Assembly (NCBI RefSeq): GCF_000739635.1
Contig: NZ_BATQ01000012.1
Span: 1 to 64,000, forward strand
Origin: Verrucomicrobium sp. BvORR034
GTDB taxonomy: Bacteria > Verrucomicrobiota > Verrucomicrobiia > Verrucomicrobiales > Verrucomicrobiaceae
DNA length: 64,000 bases
Reading direction: 5' to 3'
The notes under the pieces were generated by a model. The model did no database searches. It saw only the letters and a list, made by a program, of their open reading frames with translations, and was not told the origin of the DNA. The translations under genes and the position numbers were made by a program. Positions 25,881-34,682 of the stretch are shown here, piece after piece; the first letter of the stretch is position 1; each line of letters starts with the position of its first letter.

Positions 25881-26668
25881 GACGGATCTCCTTTCCCCAG
25901 CAGTTCATCAAGCTTGAGTGAGCACGCTTCCAGTTCGCGGTAGATGCCAAAGAACTCACTGCCCATCGCCACCAGCTGGGCACCCATTTCCACGATGGTG
26001 CGGGCATCTTCCATGCTGCCGACTGGCATGCCCCAGGGCTTGCCCTGCTTGCGACAGGCGGTGGCTAGGGCCGCCACGGCTTCATGCAGTATCGGATCTT
26101 GCACGGACGGTTTGCAACCCAGGCGCAATGACAGATCCCCCGGTCCGAGAAAGAGCAGATCCACACCCTCCACGGCGGCGGTGGCTTCAACATGGCTGAT
26201 GGCGAGAGGTGTTTCAATCTGCACGATGAGCGCAGTCTCCCGATTGGCGCGTGCCGGATAGTCATCCGGCTTGTGGATCCAGAAACCTGCGTCCAGTCCA
26301 GAGCCATCAAGCCCGCGATCTCCCAGAGGTGGGAACTTCGTATGCATCACCAGTTCGCGGGCTTGTTCTGGAGTGTTCACATGAGGAATCATCAACCCCG
26401 CCGCACCGTCTTCAAGATAGCGCGACAGGGCGGCCTTTCCGCACAACGAAGGCCGGAAGATGCAGTCGATGCCAGCATGATGATGCCGCAGGATCATCTC
26501 GCGAATGTGCCCCGCCTCCCAGGCACGATGCTCCGCATCCATCCACACGGCGTCGTAGCCGAAGCGGGCGGCGAGTGCTGGGAAATAAATAACCGGAGAG
26601 CCGGTGGAGCAGACGCGGGCCACTCCGCCGTTGCGGATCTTTGCAAGCAGTTTGGATGTCGTGATCAT
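25877..26668 (-). CDS. HpcH/HpaI-type aldolase family protein
   Basis: 263 residues from ATG 26668. WMDAEHRAWE carries the catalytic His region, FRPSLCG the conserved Arg, VQIETPLA the metal-binding Glu and LGPGDLSLRLG the metal-binding Asp, as in 4-hydroxy-2-oxo-heptanedioate and 2-keto-3-deoxy-sugar-acid aldolases. It starts a four-gene coupled operon (aldolase, two Cys-motif proteins, Kelch) and is divergent from a sodium:solute symporter with 110 bases between. The frame is open upstream to 26728, but the ATG fits the family N terminus. Confidence 0.92.
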   Translation of the reverse strand: MITTSKLLAKIRNGGVARVCSTGSPVIYFPALAARFGYDAVWMDAEHRAWEAGHIREMILRHHHAGIDCIFRPSLCGKAALSRYLEDGAAGLMIPHVNTPEQARELVMHTKFPPLGDRGLDGSGLDAGFWIHKPDDYPARANRETALIVQIETPLAISHVEATAAVEGVDLLFLGPGDLSLRLGCKPSVQDPILHEAVAALATACRKQGKPWGMPVGSMEDARTIVEMGAQLVAMGSEFFGIYRELEACSLKLDELLGKGDPS

Positions 26669-26737
26669 GACTATGGAGGATGAATAACGTGAAAGTTGAG
26701 ATGAGGCTTGTTGCAGAAAATTATACATTTATGATCA

Positions 26738-26752
26738 TGCAGAAAGTCTGCA
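26738..26752. promoter_or_regulatory. candidate operator TGCAGA-AAG-TCTGCA
   Basis: A perfect 6-base-arm palindrome in the 110-base divergent region between the aldolase operon and the symporter gene. It differs from the CCTGGTCA-type site. An AT-rich stretch with TTATACATTT lies just beside it and could be a promoter. The role is inferred from position only. Confidence 0.45.
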
Positions 26753-26778
26753 CAAACCATCCCCGTAGTATCCCGCGC

Positions 26779-28257
26779 ATGGCACGATTTACTTTGCTCG
26801 ACTATGGTATCTTCGCCGTCTATCTCGCGGCGTCTGTGTTCATCGGCATGTGGTTTTCCCGGGGCGAAAAATCGCTGAAGGAGTACTTCCTGGCCGGGGC
26901 GCATATGAATCGCTTCGTGGTCGCCATGACCATTCTTGCCGCGCTGTTCTCGGGCATCAGCTATCTGGCAGGGCCCAGTGAAGTGTACACCAACGGCATT
27001 GCCTTCTCCCTGGTGCTGCTGTCCTTCTTCATTGCCACACCGTTCACCTGCATCTGGATCCTGCCGCACTTCTACAACAGCCGTTACTTCACGGCTTATC
27101 ATTTTCTTCAAGAGCGGTTCTCCCTTTCGCTTCGTCTGGTGGCATCGGGCCTGTTTATCCTGCGAGTATCCCTCTGGCTGGCGGCGGCCACTTACGCACC
27201 TGCCCTGGCGTTGAAGGAGGTGACGGGCATGCCGCTCTGGTTCACCATCATCTGCACCGGCGTCGTTTCCACCATTTACACCATGATGGGCGGCATGCGC
27301 GCCGTGATCTGGACGGACATCATGCAGCTGGGCGTGCTTTTTGGCGGCCAGTTGATCATCGTGCTCGTGGCGTTGGGAAAGATCCCTGGAGGCCTTGCCG
27401 GGGTGTGGGACATCGCTCACAGCAACGGCAAGCTTGACGTCAGCCTCTCCTTCGATCCCCGGGAGCGGGTCACCCTGTGGGGAGTCATCATCGGTGGTGC
27501 TTTCCTGAACCTGGTGCAGATGGCCACTGACCAGGTCTCCGTGCAGCGTTATCTCACTGCCACCAGCCTGCGGGAAGCGCAGCGATCTCTCTGGATCAAG
27601 CTCTGGATGATCCTCCCGGTGCTGGTGCTCTTCTATGGTACTGGGCTCGTGCTTTATGCGTTCTATCACAGCGCGGGCGACCCGCTGATCACTGGGCAGA
27701 TCAACCGGGCGGACCAGATCCTGCCTTACTTCGTGATCACGCAGTTGCCGGGTGGACTGCCCGGCCTGCTGATCGCGGCCATCTTTGCAGCCAGCATGTC
27801 CACGGTGTCTGCCGGAGTGAATTCTCTCACGTCCGCCACGATGTGTGACTTCTACCAGACGCTCACCAAGCCCGGCCTGTTGAGCGAGAAAGCCCTGCTG
27901 CTTCGGGCCAAGCTGTTCACGATGTTTTACGGAGTGCTGGTCACGGGGCTCGCCTTCGGTATTGCTTCGATGAAGAGCAATCTGGTGGAATCGGTGAACA
28001 GTATCATTGGTCTCGTGGGCGGTCCCATGCTGGGGTTGTTCCTGCTGGGCATCTTCAGCCGCAGGGTGGACAGCCGTGGGGCCATCCTGGGTTGCGTGGC
28101 CGGGTTCCTCGCGCCGATCGGTCTGATGTTCTACAAGACTGTTCCTCCGGGTGGCGGTGATCCGGTGCCGATCTCGTTCCTGTGGTATAGCATGATCGGC
28201 TGCGTCGTGACCATGCTGGTTGGCCTGCTCACGCCTTCCCGATCTGTGCCACGGTGA
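26779..28257 (+). CDS. sodium:solute symporter family transporter
   Basis: 492 residues from ATG 26779, giving [16 protein letters not shown] as the first transmembrane segment; about 13 hydrophobic segments follow, as in the SSS family. Conserved features include [26 protein letters not shown] and the [10 protein letters not shown] stretch. Members import sugars, sialic acid, amino acids or carboxylates with Na+. It is transcribed divergently from the aldolase/Kelch operon and converges with an SDR gene that its 3' end overlaps by 29 bases. It is the only transporter in the locus and therefore the probable uptake route. Confidence 0.93.
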   Translation: MARFTLLDYGIFAVYLAASVFIGMWFSRGEKSLKEYFLAGAHMNRFVVAMTILAALFSGISYLAGPSEVYTNGIAFSLVLLSFFIATPFTCIWILPHFYNSRYFTAYHFLQERFSLSLRLVASGLFILRVSLWLAAATYAPALALKEVTGMPLWFTIICTGVVSTIYTMMGGMRAVIWTDIMQLGVLFGGQLIIVLVALGKIPGGLAGVWDIAHSNGKLDVSLSFDPRERVTLWGVIIGGAFLNLVQMATDQVSVQRYLTATSLREAQRSLWIKLWMILPVLVLFYGTGLVLYAFYHSAGDPLITGQINRADQILPYFVITQLPGGLPGLLIAAIFAASMSTVSAGVNSLTSATMCDFYQTLTKPGLLSEKALLLRAKLFTMFYGVLVTGLAFGIASMKSNLVESVNSIIGLVGGPMLGLFLLGIFSRRVDSRGAILGCVAGFLAPIGLMFYKTVPPGGGDPVPISFLWYSMIGCVVTMLVGLLTPSRSVPR

Positions 28258-28990
28258 GTCCGCCGTCCACCACGATGACTTCGCCGGTGATGTAGCGGGC
28301 GGCCTCGGAACAGAGGAAGACCACCGCACCGGCGCAGTCCTCGGGCGCGCCCACGTGTCCGAGCAGGATCTTGTTCTCATAGTGTGTGAGCAGTTCTTTC
28401 GCTTGCGGCACCATCCACTCCTGGGTGAGCGGGGTGCGGATCAGTCCCGGCGCAATGCCATTTACCCGGATGCCGTGAGGGGCCAGGGAGACGGCCAGAG
28501 AGCGGATGAGCATGAGCAGCGCCCCTTTACTGGCGTCATAGGCGCAGGAGTTGACCTCCCCTTGAAAGCCGTTGGTGCTAGAAGTGATGACGATGTTTCC
28601 CGGCCTGCCTGCCGCCACGAGCTGGCGGGCGAAGGCCTGGGCCAGGAAGAAGGTGGAGGTCAGGTTGAGCGCCAAGGTGCGGTCCCAGCGCTCTCGGGTC
28701 ATTTCCAAAACCGGCAGGTCGAAGAAACTGCCGGCGTTGCACACCAGCAGATCCACTGCGGCATCTTCCGCGATGGCATCCATCATCAATTGCTCCGCTG
28801 CCGTATCCTGCGTGAGGTCGGCGATGAGATAGGCCTCCGGATCAGGGATGACGTCCGGGCGTGGCTGATGGCCGTGATAGATCACCCGTGCCCCGGCTTC
28901 GGCCAGGCCTTGTGCGACCGCGAACCCGATGCCTTGCGAAGACCCTGTGACCAGGGCGGACCGTCCCTCAAGAGAGAATGCTTTCATCAT
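28229..28990 (-). CDS. SDR family oxidoreductase
   Basis: 253 residues. [10 protein letters not shown] is the cofactor motif, TSSTNGF supplies the catalytic Ser and YDASK is the YxxxK motif. [11 protein letters not shown] and [13 protein letters not shown] complete a classical SDR. It is the third gene of a minus-strand operon (SDR, amidohydrolase, SDR); its start overlaps the amidohydrolase 3' end by 23 bases. Its 3' end overlaps that of the convergent symporter gene. Confidence 0.93.
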   Translation of the reverse strand: MMKAFSLEGRSALVTGSSQGIGFAVAQGLAEAGARVIYHGHQPRPDVIPDPEAYLIADLTQDTAAEQLMMDAIAEDAAVDLLVCNAGSFFDLPVLEMTRERWDRTLALNLTSTFFLAQAFARQLVAAGRPGNIVITSSTNGFQGEVNSCAYDASKGALLMLIRSLAVSLAPHGIRVNGIAPGLIRTPLTQEWMVPQAKELLTHYENKILLGHVGAPEDCAGAVVFLCSEAARYITGEVIVVDGGLTVAQIGKA

Positions 28991-29942
28991 GCAGCTTCAG
29001 GTACGCGAGGGTGTTCGTCGAGGCAATGCGCGTCACCACCTCGGGCGGGCTTGCTTTCAGCGCGGTCACCTCCTTTTCATAGGTGCTGATGAGCTTCACG
29101 ATCTGGTGATTGATCTCGGCGGCATAGCTGTAGAAGGGGGAGTCACTGCCCCAAAGGAATTTGGTGGGATACGCCGCCGCCAGATCCGCGATCACGCGAT
29201 CAGGCCGGGTATAGTCGCTGTCAAACCGGCGCGACCGTGGAGCAATGTACGGCAGATCATCCACCGCCCCCACGCAGTGGATGCAGTGCGCCGAGCAGTC
29301 GAACCACGTGTTGGGCAGCTCGTTCACACGGTCCAGGCACTCGCGGTCATAACGGCAGGAGTGCGCCAGACAGAAGCGGACGTCGGGGCTCGCCTCCGCG
29401 AGATCCAGGATGTCAGAGGCCTGGGCCCAGAGATCACTCTCCGCGACGCTGCTGTGAATGAGAAAGGGGACATCCCACTCCCGCGCCAGTTCCAGGAAGA
29501 CCTTCCCTTCATGCGCGAGCCGTTTGATGTCGGCCTGGATGATGGTGCTTTGGATCTTGATCCCGTGGAAGCGATACTGCCCCCTGAGCTGGCGCAGCTC
29601 AGACGCCTGGGCGGTGGTCTCACGCAGGGGGTCCACCATCACGAAGGGCAGCGTCTTGCGCCCTTCTTCAGGAAACAACCGGTGGCACTCCTCCAGCAGG
29701 CGGCGGTTCTCGAAGGCGTAGGGCACCTTCTCCAGTCCGCCGGAGCCAAAGCCCACCTCCCCGGCGCGAAACCGGGTGGCATCCATGGCGGCATAGGAAA
29801 CAAACGGAAACACCACCCAATGCGTGACCCCCAGTGCGCCGCCCTCCTGGATCATGGCCACCAGCTGCTGGGCGTAGGGAAAGTCACCGTGCAGATAGAA
29901 GAGCAGGTCCGCGCCGACGTGGTTGTGGCAGTCGATGAGCAT
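28968..29942 (-). CDS. amidohydrolase family 2 (lactonase-like) protein
   Basis: 324 residues. It opens with IDCHNHVG (metal-binding HxH) and keeps GIKIQ, FLIHSS, LAHSCR and WGSDSPF, which are the usual Lys, His, His and Asp positions of the amidohydrolase_2 TIM barrel. Known members include L-fuconolactonase, rhamnonolactonase and decarboxylases. With dehydrogenases and 2-keto-acid aldolases as neighbours, a sugar lactone hydrolase is an attractive inference. It lies 24 bases after one SDR and overlaps the next by 23 bases. Confidence 0.88.
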   Translation of the reverse strand: MLIDCHNHVGADLLFYLHGDFPYAQQLVAMIQEGGALGVTHWVVFPFVSYAAMDATRFRAGEVGFGSGGLEKVPYAFENRRLLEECHRLFPEEGRKTLPFVMVDPLRETTAQASELRQLRGQYRFHGIKIQSTIIQADIKRLAHEGKVFLELAREWDVPFLIHSSVAESDLWAQASDILDLAEASPDVRFCLAHSCRYDRECLDRVNELPNTWFDCSAHCIHCVGAVDDLPYIAPRSRRFDSDYTRPDRVIADLAAAYPTKFLWGSDSPFYSYAAEINHQIVKLISTYEKEVTALKASPPEVVTRIASTNTLAYLKLHDESILS

Positions 29943-29966
29943 GAGGGGGAATGTAGGGTTCGTGCG

Positions 29967-30749
29967 TCACCAGGCTGTCCAGCCGCCGTCCACGGCGAGG
30001 TTCTGGCCGGTGATGAAGCTGGCGGCATCGCTGAGGAGAAAGACCACCGCACCGGCGATTTCCGAGGCGTGGCCCACCCGGCCCATGGGGACTCGGGATG
30101 ACAGCCGGCTGACAAAGTCCGGATGATCCACCTGAACTTTTGGATTTGGGAAAGGCCCTGGCGAGATGGAGTTGCAGCGCACGCCATGAGGGCCGTGATG
30201 CACGCCGAAGTAGCGGGCCATCTGCTGCACCCCGGCCTTGCCTACGCCGTACTCGATCGGATTGGGCGTCATCGGCTCCTTGTACACTCTCGGATCGGGC
30301 GACACCGTGCCGTACATGCTGGAGAAGAGGACCATGCTGCCGCGTCCCTGGCGGGCCATGGCGGCTCCGACTGGTTGGGCCAGGCAGAAGGTGGCGGTGA
30401 GATTGCCGTGGTTGGCCGCATCGAACTCCGCCGCGCTGAGCTCATCGAGTCGGCGAGCGCTGGACTGGAATGTCATCACCACCAGGCCATGGGGCGTGCC
30501 TCGCGTGGCTAGTTGTAACTTCACGAACCCTGCGGACTCCGCCACATCGTTCACATTCAGCGAGGCCGGGGTGACCTGCTCCGTCCAGCCCGTCTCGGTC
30601 ACTGCCTGGGCGGCCCGGTCTTCCAGATCCACGCACAACACGCGTGCGCCCATCTCCACGAGCTGCGTCACCACAGGTCGGCCCAGATAGCCTGCGCCGC
30701 CAAACACCCAGATGTCCCGCTGATGAAGATGAAACAACGGGGCGTGCAT
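29967..30749 (-). CDS. SDR family oxidoreductase, first gene of operon
   Basis: 260 residues. GGAGYLGRP is the cofactor loop, FSSMYG holds the catalytic Ser, YGVGK is the YxxxK motif and ITGQNLAVDGGWT the family C terminus. It starts the SDR-amidohydrolase-SDR operon. The start is about 100 bases from the palindrome at 30852-30873, which it shares with the divergent regulator gene. The substrate is unknown. Confidence 0.92.
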   Translation of the reverse strand: MHAPLFHLHQRDIWVFGGAGYLGRPVVTQLVEMGARVLCVDLEDRAAQAVTETGWTEQVTPASLNVNDVAESAGFVKLQLATRGTPHGLVVMTFQSSARRLDELSAAEFDAANHGNLTATFCLAQPVGAAMARQGRGSMVLFSSMYGTVSPDPRVYKEPMTPNPIEYGVGKAGVQQMARYFGVHHGPHGVRCNSISPGPFPNPKVQVDHPDFVSRLSSRVPMGRVGHASEIAGAVVFLLSDAASFITGQNLAVDGGWTAW

Positions 30750-30851
30750 GTTTCTCTGGAGGTGGTGAGGGAAGAGGATTGGGGGGCCGACGTGTCAGTC
30801 AGGCCGGTTGGGGATTTTGGCTTGCGGCCTGCGGGCGAACAAGCGTAGGCT

Positions 30852-30873
30852 CCTGGTCACTTCCCCTGACCAG
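30852..30873. promoter_or_regulatory. palindromic operator abutting the regulator start codon
   Basis: CCTGGTCA-CTTCCCC-TGACCAG matches the site at 19809-19831 in all arm bases. It ends at the base before ATG 30874 of the regulator gene, leaving no room for a Shine-Dalgarno sequence. The site is suited to autorepression and to control of the divergent SDR operon. Confidence 0.75.
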
Positions 30874-31965
30874 ATGTCGTCTCCTGACCCGTCATCGCAA
30901 CTGGCGCTGCCCCAGCGGTACTCTCTTACAACCCAGACTGTGCACAGCCTGAAGGAGGGGGTGCGCTCAGGGCACTGGCAGGGATATCTGCCGGGGGAGA
31001 GGGATCTCTGCGCCCAGCTTCAGGTGAGCCGACCCACCCTGAGGGCGGCGCTGGAGGTGCTGGAGGCGGACGGCTGGGTCACGGCATCAGCCCGCCAGCG
31101 TCGCCTCATCTGTGCCGGGGTGTCGGCCGTGACGGAGGTGGGGCCGTCCCGTCTCATTGCCGCCATCTCCTCCCGTCCCTTGCTGGAGATGGCCCCAACC
31201 TCCATGTGCCTGGTGGACGACCTGCGCGCCAGCCTCAATAGCGCCGGGTTTGGTTTTGAGCTGCACATCAGTCCGGCCAGCTACACGGAGCATCCGGACC
31301 GGTCGCTGGATGCACTCGTGAACCGCGTGCCGGCAGCGGCCTGGGTGATCTTTGGGTCCAAGGTTCCCATCCAGCAGTGGTTTGTGCGCCGCAAGCTGCC
31401 CTGTCTGGTGGTGGGGTCCAGCTCACCGGAGATCGCGCTGCCCTCGATTGACTCTGACTTCCGCGCCACCTGCCGGCATGCAGGCGGCCTGTTGAGGCGC
31501 AAGGGGCATCGGAGCATCGCGCTGGTTCTGCCCAAAGGAGCCTTCGGTGGCGATGCGGACAGCGAGAAGGGCTTCCTGGAGGCCATGGCCGCGGAGCCTG
31601 CCGCCGCACCCGCCGTCATCCGGCACGACGGCACCGCGCCACATTTGTGCAAGCTCATCGACAGAGCCATGAGCGGCCCCCATCCTCCCACCGCCTTCAT
31701 TGTGGCGAGGGGGCTGCATGTGGTCACCGTCATGATGCACCTCATGCGAAAGGGCAAACGGATCCCCGAGGATGTGGCCGTGATTTCCCGTGATGACGAC
31801 GCTTTCCTTGAGCATGCCGTGCCTCCTGTCGCCCGCTATGCCACCAGCCTCAGCCAGTTCACCCGGCGGGTCTCCAGTGCGGTGCGTCGGCTGGCAGAGC
31901 ACGGTCGGGAGCCCGTGCGTGCCATCCGGCTCACCCCCAAATTTCTCCCCGGAGGCACCGTCTAG
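30874..31965 (+). CDS. GntR-HTH / LacI-type sensor transcriptional regulator
   Basis: 363 residues. The N-terminal winged helix is GntR-like: QTVHSLKEGVRSG, LPGERDLCAQLQVSRPTLR and ALEVLEADGWV at about residues 15-70. The rest is a periplasmic-binding-protein-like effector domain as in LacI/GalR, with LRRKGHRSIALVLP and IPEDVAVISRDDD. This AraR-like combination senses sugars or derivatives. ATG 30874 fits the HTH boundary; TTG 30808 is possible but would place the operator within the gene. It likely represses the locus through the two CCTGGTCA palindromes. Confidence 0.92.
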   Translation: MSSPDPSSQLALPQRYSLTTQTVHSLKEGVRSGHWQGYLPGERDLCAQLQVSRPTLRAALEVLEADGWVTASARQRRLICAGVSAVTEVGPSRLIAAISSRPLLEMAPTSMCLVDDLRASLNSAGFGFELHISPASYTEHPDRSLDALVNRVPAAAWVIFGSKVPIQQWFVRRKLPCLVVGSSSPEIALPSIDSDFRATCRHAGGLLRRKGHRSIALVLPKGAFGGDADSEKGFLEAMAAEPAAAPAVIRHDGTAPHLCKLIDRAMSGPHPPTAFIVARGLHVVTVMMHLMRKGKRIPEDVAVISRDDDAFLEHAVPPVARYATSLSQFTRRVSSAVRRLAEHGREPVRAIRLTPKFLPGGTV

Positions 31966-31992
31966 TCCTCGAACTCGTATCCCTTCCCGTTC

Positions 31993-32628
31993 ATGAACAC
32001 CCATCACGCATTTGACCCCAAGGCCCCTGACCTGGGTTTCGATCCCTACGACCTGCTCATTCACGCGGTCGCGCCCCGCCCCATCGCCTTTGTCTCCACG
32101 TTGTCTGCCGACGGTGTCCCCAATCTCGCCCCGTTCTCCTTTTTCATGGGGGCCGGCTCCAATCCAGTGAGCGTGTGTTTTTCCCCCTGCACCAAGGATG
32201 ATGGCTCCTTCAAGGACACGCTGCGCAACATCCATGCGACAGGCGAATACGTCATCCACACCGTTTCTGGAGAGATGACGCAGGGCATGGTGGCCACTTC
32301 CCGCCCGGTGCCCTATGGGGTGAGTGAGTGGCCAGACAGCGGCTTCACAGCGGTGCCTTCGCTCAAGGTCAAGCCGCCCCGCGTGCAGGAGGCCCCCTTC
32401 GCCATGGAGTGCAAGCTGCACACCGTGGTGCACCACGGCAGCGGGCCGGATGCGGCGAACTACATCATCGGTGAGGTGGTCATGTTTCACGTCGCCCAGG
32501 GGCTAATGACGTCTGATCCTTCCGAGATCCAGCCGGGGGCAGTGGATTATGTCTCGCGTTTGGGCGGTGCGTCCTATGGACGCGTTTTACCCGAATCGTT
32601 GTTTGTCATGCGTCGCCCTGCCCCTTAA
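31993..32628 (+). CDS. flavin reductase-like domain protein
   Basis: 211 residues. The split-barrel FMN-binding fold is shown by APRPIAFVSTLSADGVPNLA and the following FFMGAGSNP, as in the flavin_reduct family (flavin reductases or FMN-containing oxidoreductases). Length is normal for the DIM6/NTAB-type group. It begins 27 bases after the regulator and could be co-transcribed with it, though nothing ties it to sugar catabolism. Substrate unknown. Confidence 0.88.
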   Translation: MNTHHAFDPKAPDLGFDPYDLLIHAVAPRPIAFVSTLSADGVPNLAPFSFFMGAGSNPVSVCFSPCTKDDGSFKDTLRNIHATGEYVIHTVSGEMTQGMVATSRPVPYGVSEWPDSGFTAVPSLKVKPPRVQEAPFAMECKLHTVVHHGSGPDAANYIIGEVVMFHVAQGLMTSDPSEIQPGAVDYVSRLGGASYGRVLPESLFVMRRPAP

Positions 32629-32707
32629 AGTACAATCTCTGGAGAAACAGCCCCTTCGATTCAGCAGGGCTGGCCATCGTTTCATCCCCCAACCCATCCT
32701 CGAGCCC

Positions 32708-33448
32708 ATGAGAACCTCGAATCCCGCACTTTCAGAATCCACCTTTACCGAGTTGCGCGCCGGGGCCTCCGAGCGTCGCATGACGCTCCAAGGCACGGTG
32801 AACAAGACCGCCTTGTTCCTTGCAATCGTCTTCAGCACCGCCTGCTACACCTACAATATTGGCATGACCAATCCTCCAGCGGCCATGCCCTGGATGATCG
32901 GCGGTGCCATCGCGGGCTTGGTGTTGTGCCTCATCACCGTTTTCAAAAAGGAGTGGGCTGCCATCACTGGCTCCCTCTACGCCGTGGCCGAAGGGCTCTT
33001 CGTGGGGGCACTGTCCGCCATGTACGCCCTCCAGTTTCAGGGCATTGTGCTCCAGGCGGTGCTGCTCACCATCGGAGTGCTCCTGGCTCTCTTGGCTGCG
33101 TATTCCTTGCGCCTCATCAAGGCCACGGAGAACTTCAAGCTCGGCATCTTCGCTGCCACTGGGGGCATTGCCTTGGTGTACGTCATCACCCTGGCGCTGG
33201 GTTTCTTTGGCATTCAGATCCCCTACATCCACGGCAGTGGACTGATTGGCATTGGCTTCAGCGTCTTCGTGGTGGTGATCGCCGCCCTCAACCTCGTCCT
33301 CGACTTTGACTTCATCGAGCAGGGCGTGGAGCACGGTGCCCCCAAGTACATGGAGTGGTATGCCGCCTTTGGCCTGCTGGTCACCCTGATCTGGCTGTAC
33401 GTGGAGATCCTGCGGTTGCTGGCGAAATTGGCGAGCAGGAAGGATTAG
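32708..33448 (+). CDS. Bax inhibitor-1/YccA family membrane protein
   Basis: 246 residues from ATG 32708; the frame is open upstream but lacks family similarity there. About seven hydrophobic helices, a cytosolic N terminus MRTSNPALSESTF, and the C-terminal WYAAFGLLVTLIWLYVEILRLL are typical of the BI-1-like (TMBIM) group usually found in Bacteria as YccA/YbhL relatives. Such proteins are linked to calcium leak and membrane protein quality control. A hairpin terminator follows at 33489. Confidence 0.9.
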   Translation: MRTSNPALSESTFTELRAGASERRMTLQGTVNKTALFLAIVFSTACYTYNIGMTNPPAAMPWMIGGAIAGLVLCLITVFKKEWAAITGSLYAVAEGLFVGALSAMYALQFQGIVLQAVLLTIGVLLALLAAYSLRLIKATENFKLGIFAATGGIALVYVITLALGFFGIQIPYIHGSGLIGIGFSVFVVVIAALNLVLDFDFIEQGVEHGAPKYMEWYAAFGLLVTLIWLYVEILRLLAKLASRKD

Positions 33449-33488
33449 GTAGAGCAGTAAAAAGTTGAGAGTAAAAAGTCAAAAGTGG

Positions 33489-33516
33489 GGGCGCTGGCGC
33501 GGGTCAGCGCCCTCTT
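33489..33516 (+). terminator. intrinsic terminator after BI-1 gene
   Basis: GGGCGCTG-GCGCGGGT-CAGCGCCC forms a perfect 8-base stem followed by TCTTTAT. It lies 41 bases after the stop codon of the Bax inhibitor-like gene. Confidence 0.75.
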
Positions 33517-33529
33517 TATGTCTCGTGAC

Positions 33530-33706
33530 CGATCCCGGAATCTCATCGGGAAGTTGGGGTGTTGATTTTGACAATCTGATCGTGTCCCAGTCCGGGCGAT
33601 CCGATGCCGGAGGCATCAAAGCCATTAGCCGGATGGTTGAAGGAGCATAGCGACTGACACCTCCGGAAGGTCAAAATGCGTATTGCATCCCGGAGTGGAT
33701 GCCAGC
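33530..33706. repeat. intergenic repeat-like segment with GCATCC palindrome
   Basis: The 393-base gap between the BI-1-like gene and the DUF1080 gene holds a terminator and then a segment ending in GCATCC-CGGAGT-GGATGC (33685-33702). Its style (short GC-rich palindromes and a degenerate small open frame at 33465-33650) matches dispersed intergenic repeats of this phylum. I see no gene in it. The last 130 bases before 33842 should hold the promoter of the DUF1080 gene. Confidence 0.5.
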
Positions 33707-33841
33707 GACGTCCCTTTGCATGCGCATGTTGATGTCATCAGAGTCCCGGGTCAGGACTTTCATCTGCCTCCCGCGAAAACGGGACAAACTTTTCCATCCT
33801 CTATGCTGGAAAGCAGACGAAGTCTCCGTTTAGCTGCACTC

Positions 33842-34579
33842 ATGAAACGCGCATTTCTCTATTCCCTCGTCGCCGCTGCACTCACGCTTCACTCTGCCTC
33901 GGCGGAGGAAGGCAAGGCCATCTTCAATGGCAAGGACCTGACCGGATGGGAGGGGAACAAGGACCTCTGGTCGGTCAAGGACGGGACCATCACGGGCCAG
34001 ACCCCGGCTTCGGAGAGCGATCCCAAGAAGAGCCCGCTCAGCCACAACACCTTCCTGGTCTATAAGGACGGCAAGGTGGGTGATTTCGAACTCACTTTCA
34101 AATACCGCATCGTCGCCGGGAACAGCGGTGTGCAGTATCGCAGCAAGGAGCTGGCCCCCGGTGCCTTTGGTCCCGTGGTGAGCGGCTACCAGGCCGACTT
34201 CGAGGCTGGCACGACCTACAGCGGCATCCTCTATGAAGAAAAAGGCCGTGGCATCCTCGCTCAACGTGGCCAGAAGACAGTGATCAAGTCCCAGGCCAAG
34301 AATCCCGCCGACGCCAAGAGCAAGGACTTCGCGGTGGAAGCCACCGGCACTGTAGGTGACAGCAAAGAGATCCAGGCCTCTATCAAGAGCGAAGACTGGA
34401 ACGAGTACAAGATCGTGGCCAAAGGCAACCACCTCCAACACTTCATCAACGGCAAGCAGACCGTGGACGTGACGGATGAAGACGCCGCCAATGCTCCCAA
34501 GGAGGGTATCCTGGCCCTTCAGATCCATGCCGGTCCTCCCATGATCGTCCAGTTCAAAGACCTGATCCTCAAGCAGTAG
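33842..34579 (+). CDS. secreted DUF1080 (3-keto-disaccharide hydrolase-like) protein
   Basis: 245 residues with a clear signal peptide (cleavage near ASA). The mature part opens AIFNGKDLTGWEGNKDLWSVKDG and continues GDFELTFKYRI and GVQYRSKEL, hallmarks of the DUF1080 concanavalin-like fold. Some members act on 3-keto-glycosides; many are uncharacterised and abundant in PVC bacteria. It is monocistronic, with an intrinsic terminator at 34614-34666. Confidence 0.9.
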   Translation: MKRAFLYSLVAAALTLHSASAEEGKAIFNGKDLTGWEGNKDLWSVKDGTITGQTPASESDPKKSPLSHNTFLVYKDGKVGDFELTFKYRIVAGNSGVQYRSKELAPGAFGPVVSGYQADFEAGTTYSGILYEEKGRGILAQRGQKTVIKSQAKNPADAKSKDFAVEATGTVGDSKEIQASIKSEDWNEYKIVAKGNHLQHFINGKQTVDVTDEDAANAPKEGILALQIHAGPPMIVQFKDLILKQ

Positions 34580-34613
34580 TCTGACCCGGATCTGAGATTC
34601 TCCATCTCTCCTT

Positions 34614-34666
34614 AGAGCCCGCCTTGCGCATCCCTTTGGGAAGTGCGAGAGCGGGCTCTTTCTTTG
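34614..34666 (+). terminator. intrinsic terminator after DUF1080 gene
   Basis: AGAGCCCGC at 34614-34622 pairs with GCGGGCTCT at 34651-34659, and the intervening bases pair further with GU tolerance. TTCTTTGT follows. It lies 34 bases after the stop and 17 bases before the helicase start. Confidence 0.85.
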
Positions 34667-34682
34667 TCTCCCGACCAGTCGC

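Noticed and set aside
26671-28380. 569-codon open frame on the minus strand
   Set aside because: Antisense to the symporter, with a hydrophilic repeated HEEG-type translation and no domain.
33465-33650. 61-codon frame between BI-1 and DUF1080 genes
   Set aside because: It starts upstream of a terminator hairpin and runs through it into repeat-like DNA; no family similarity.
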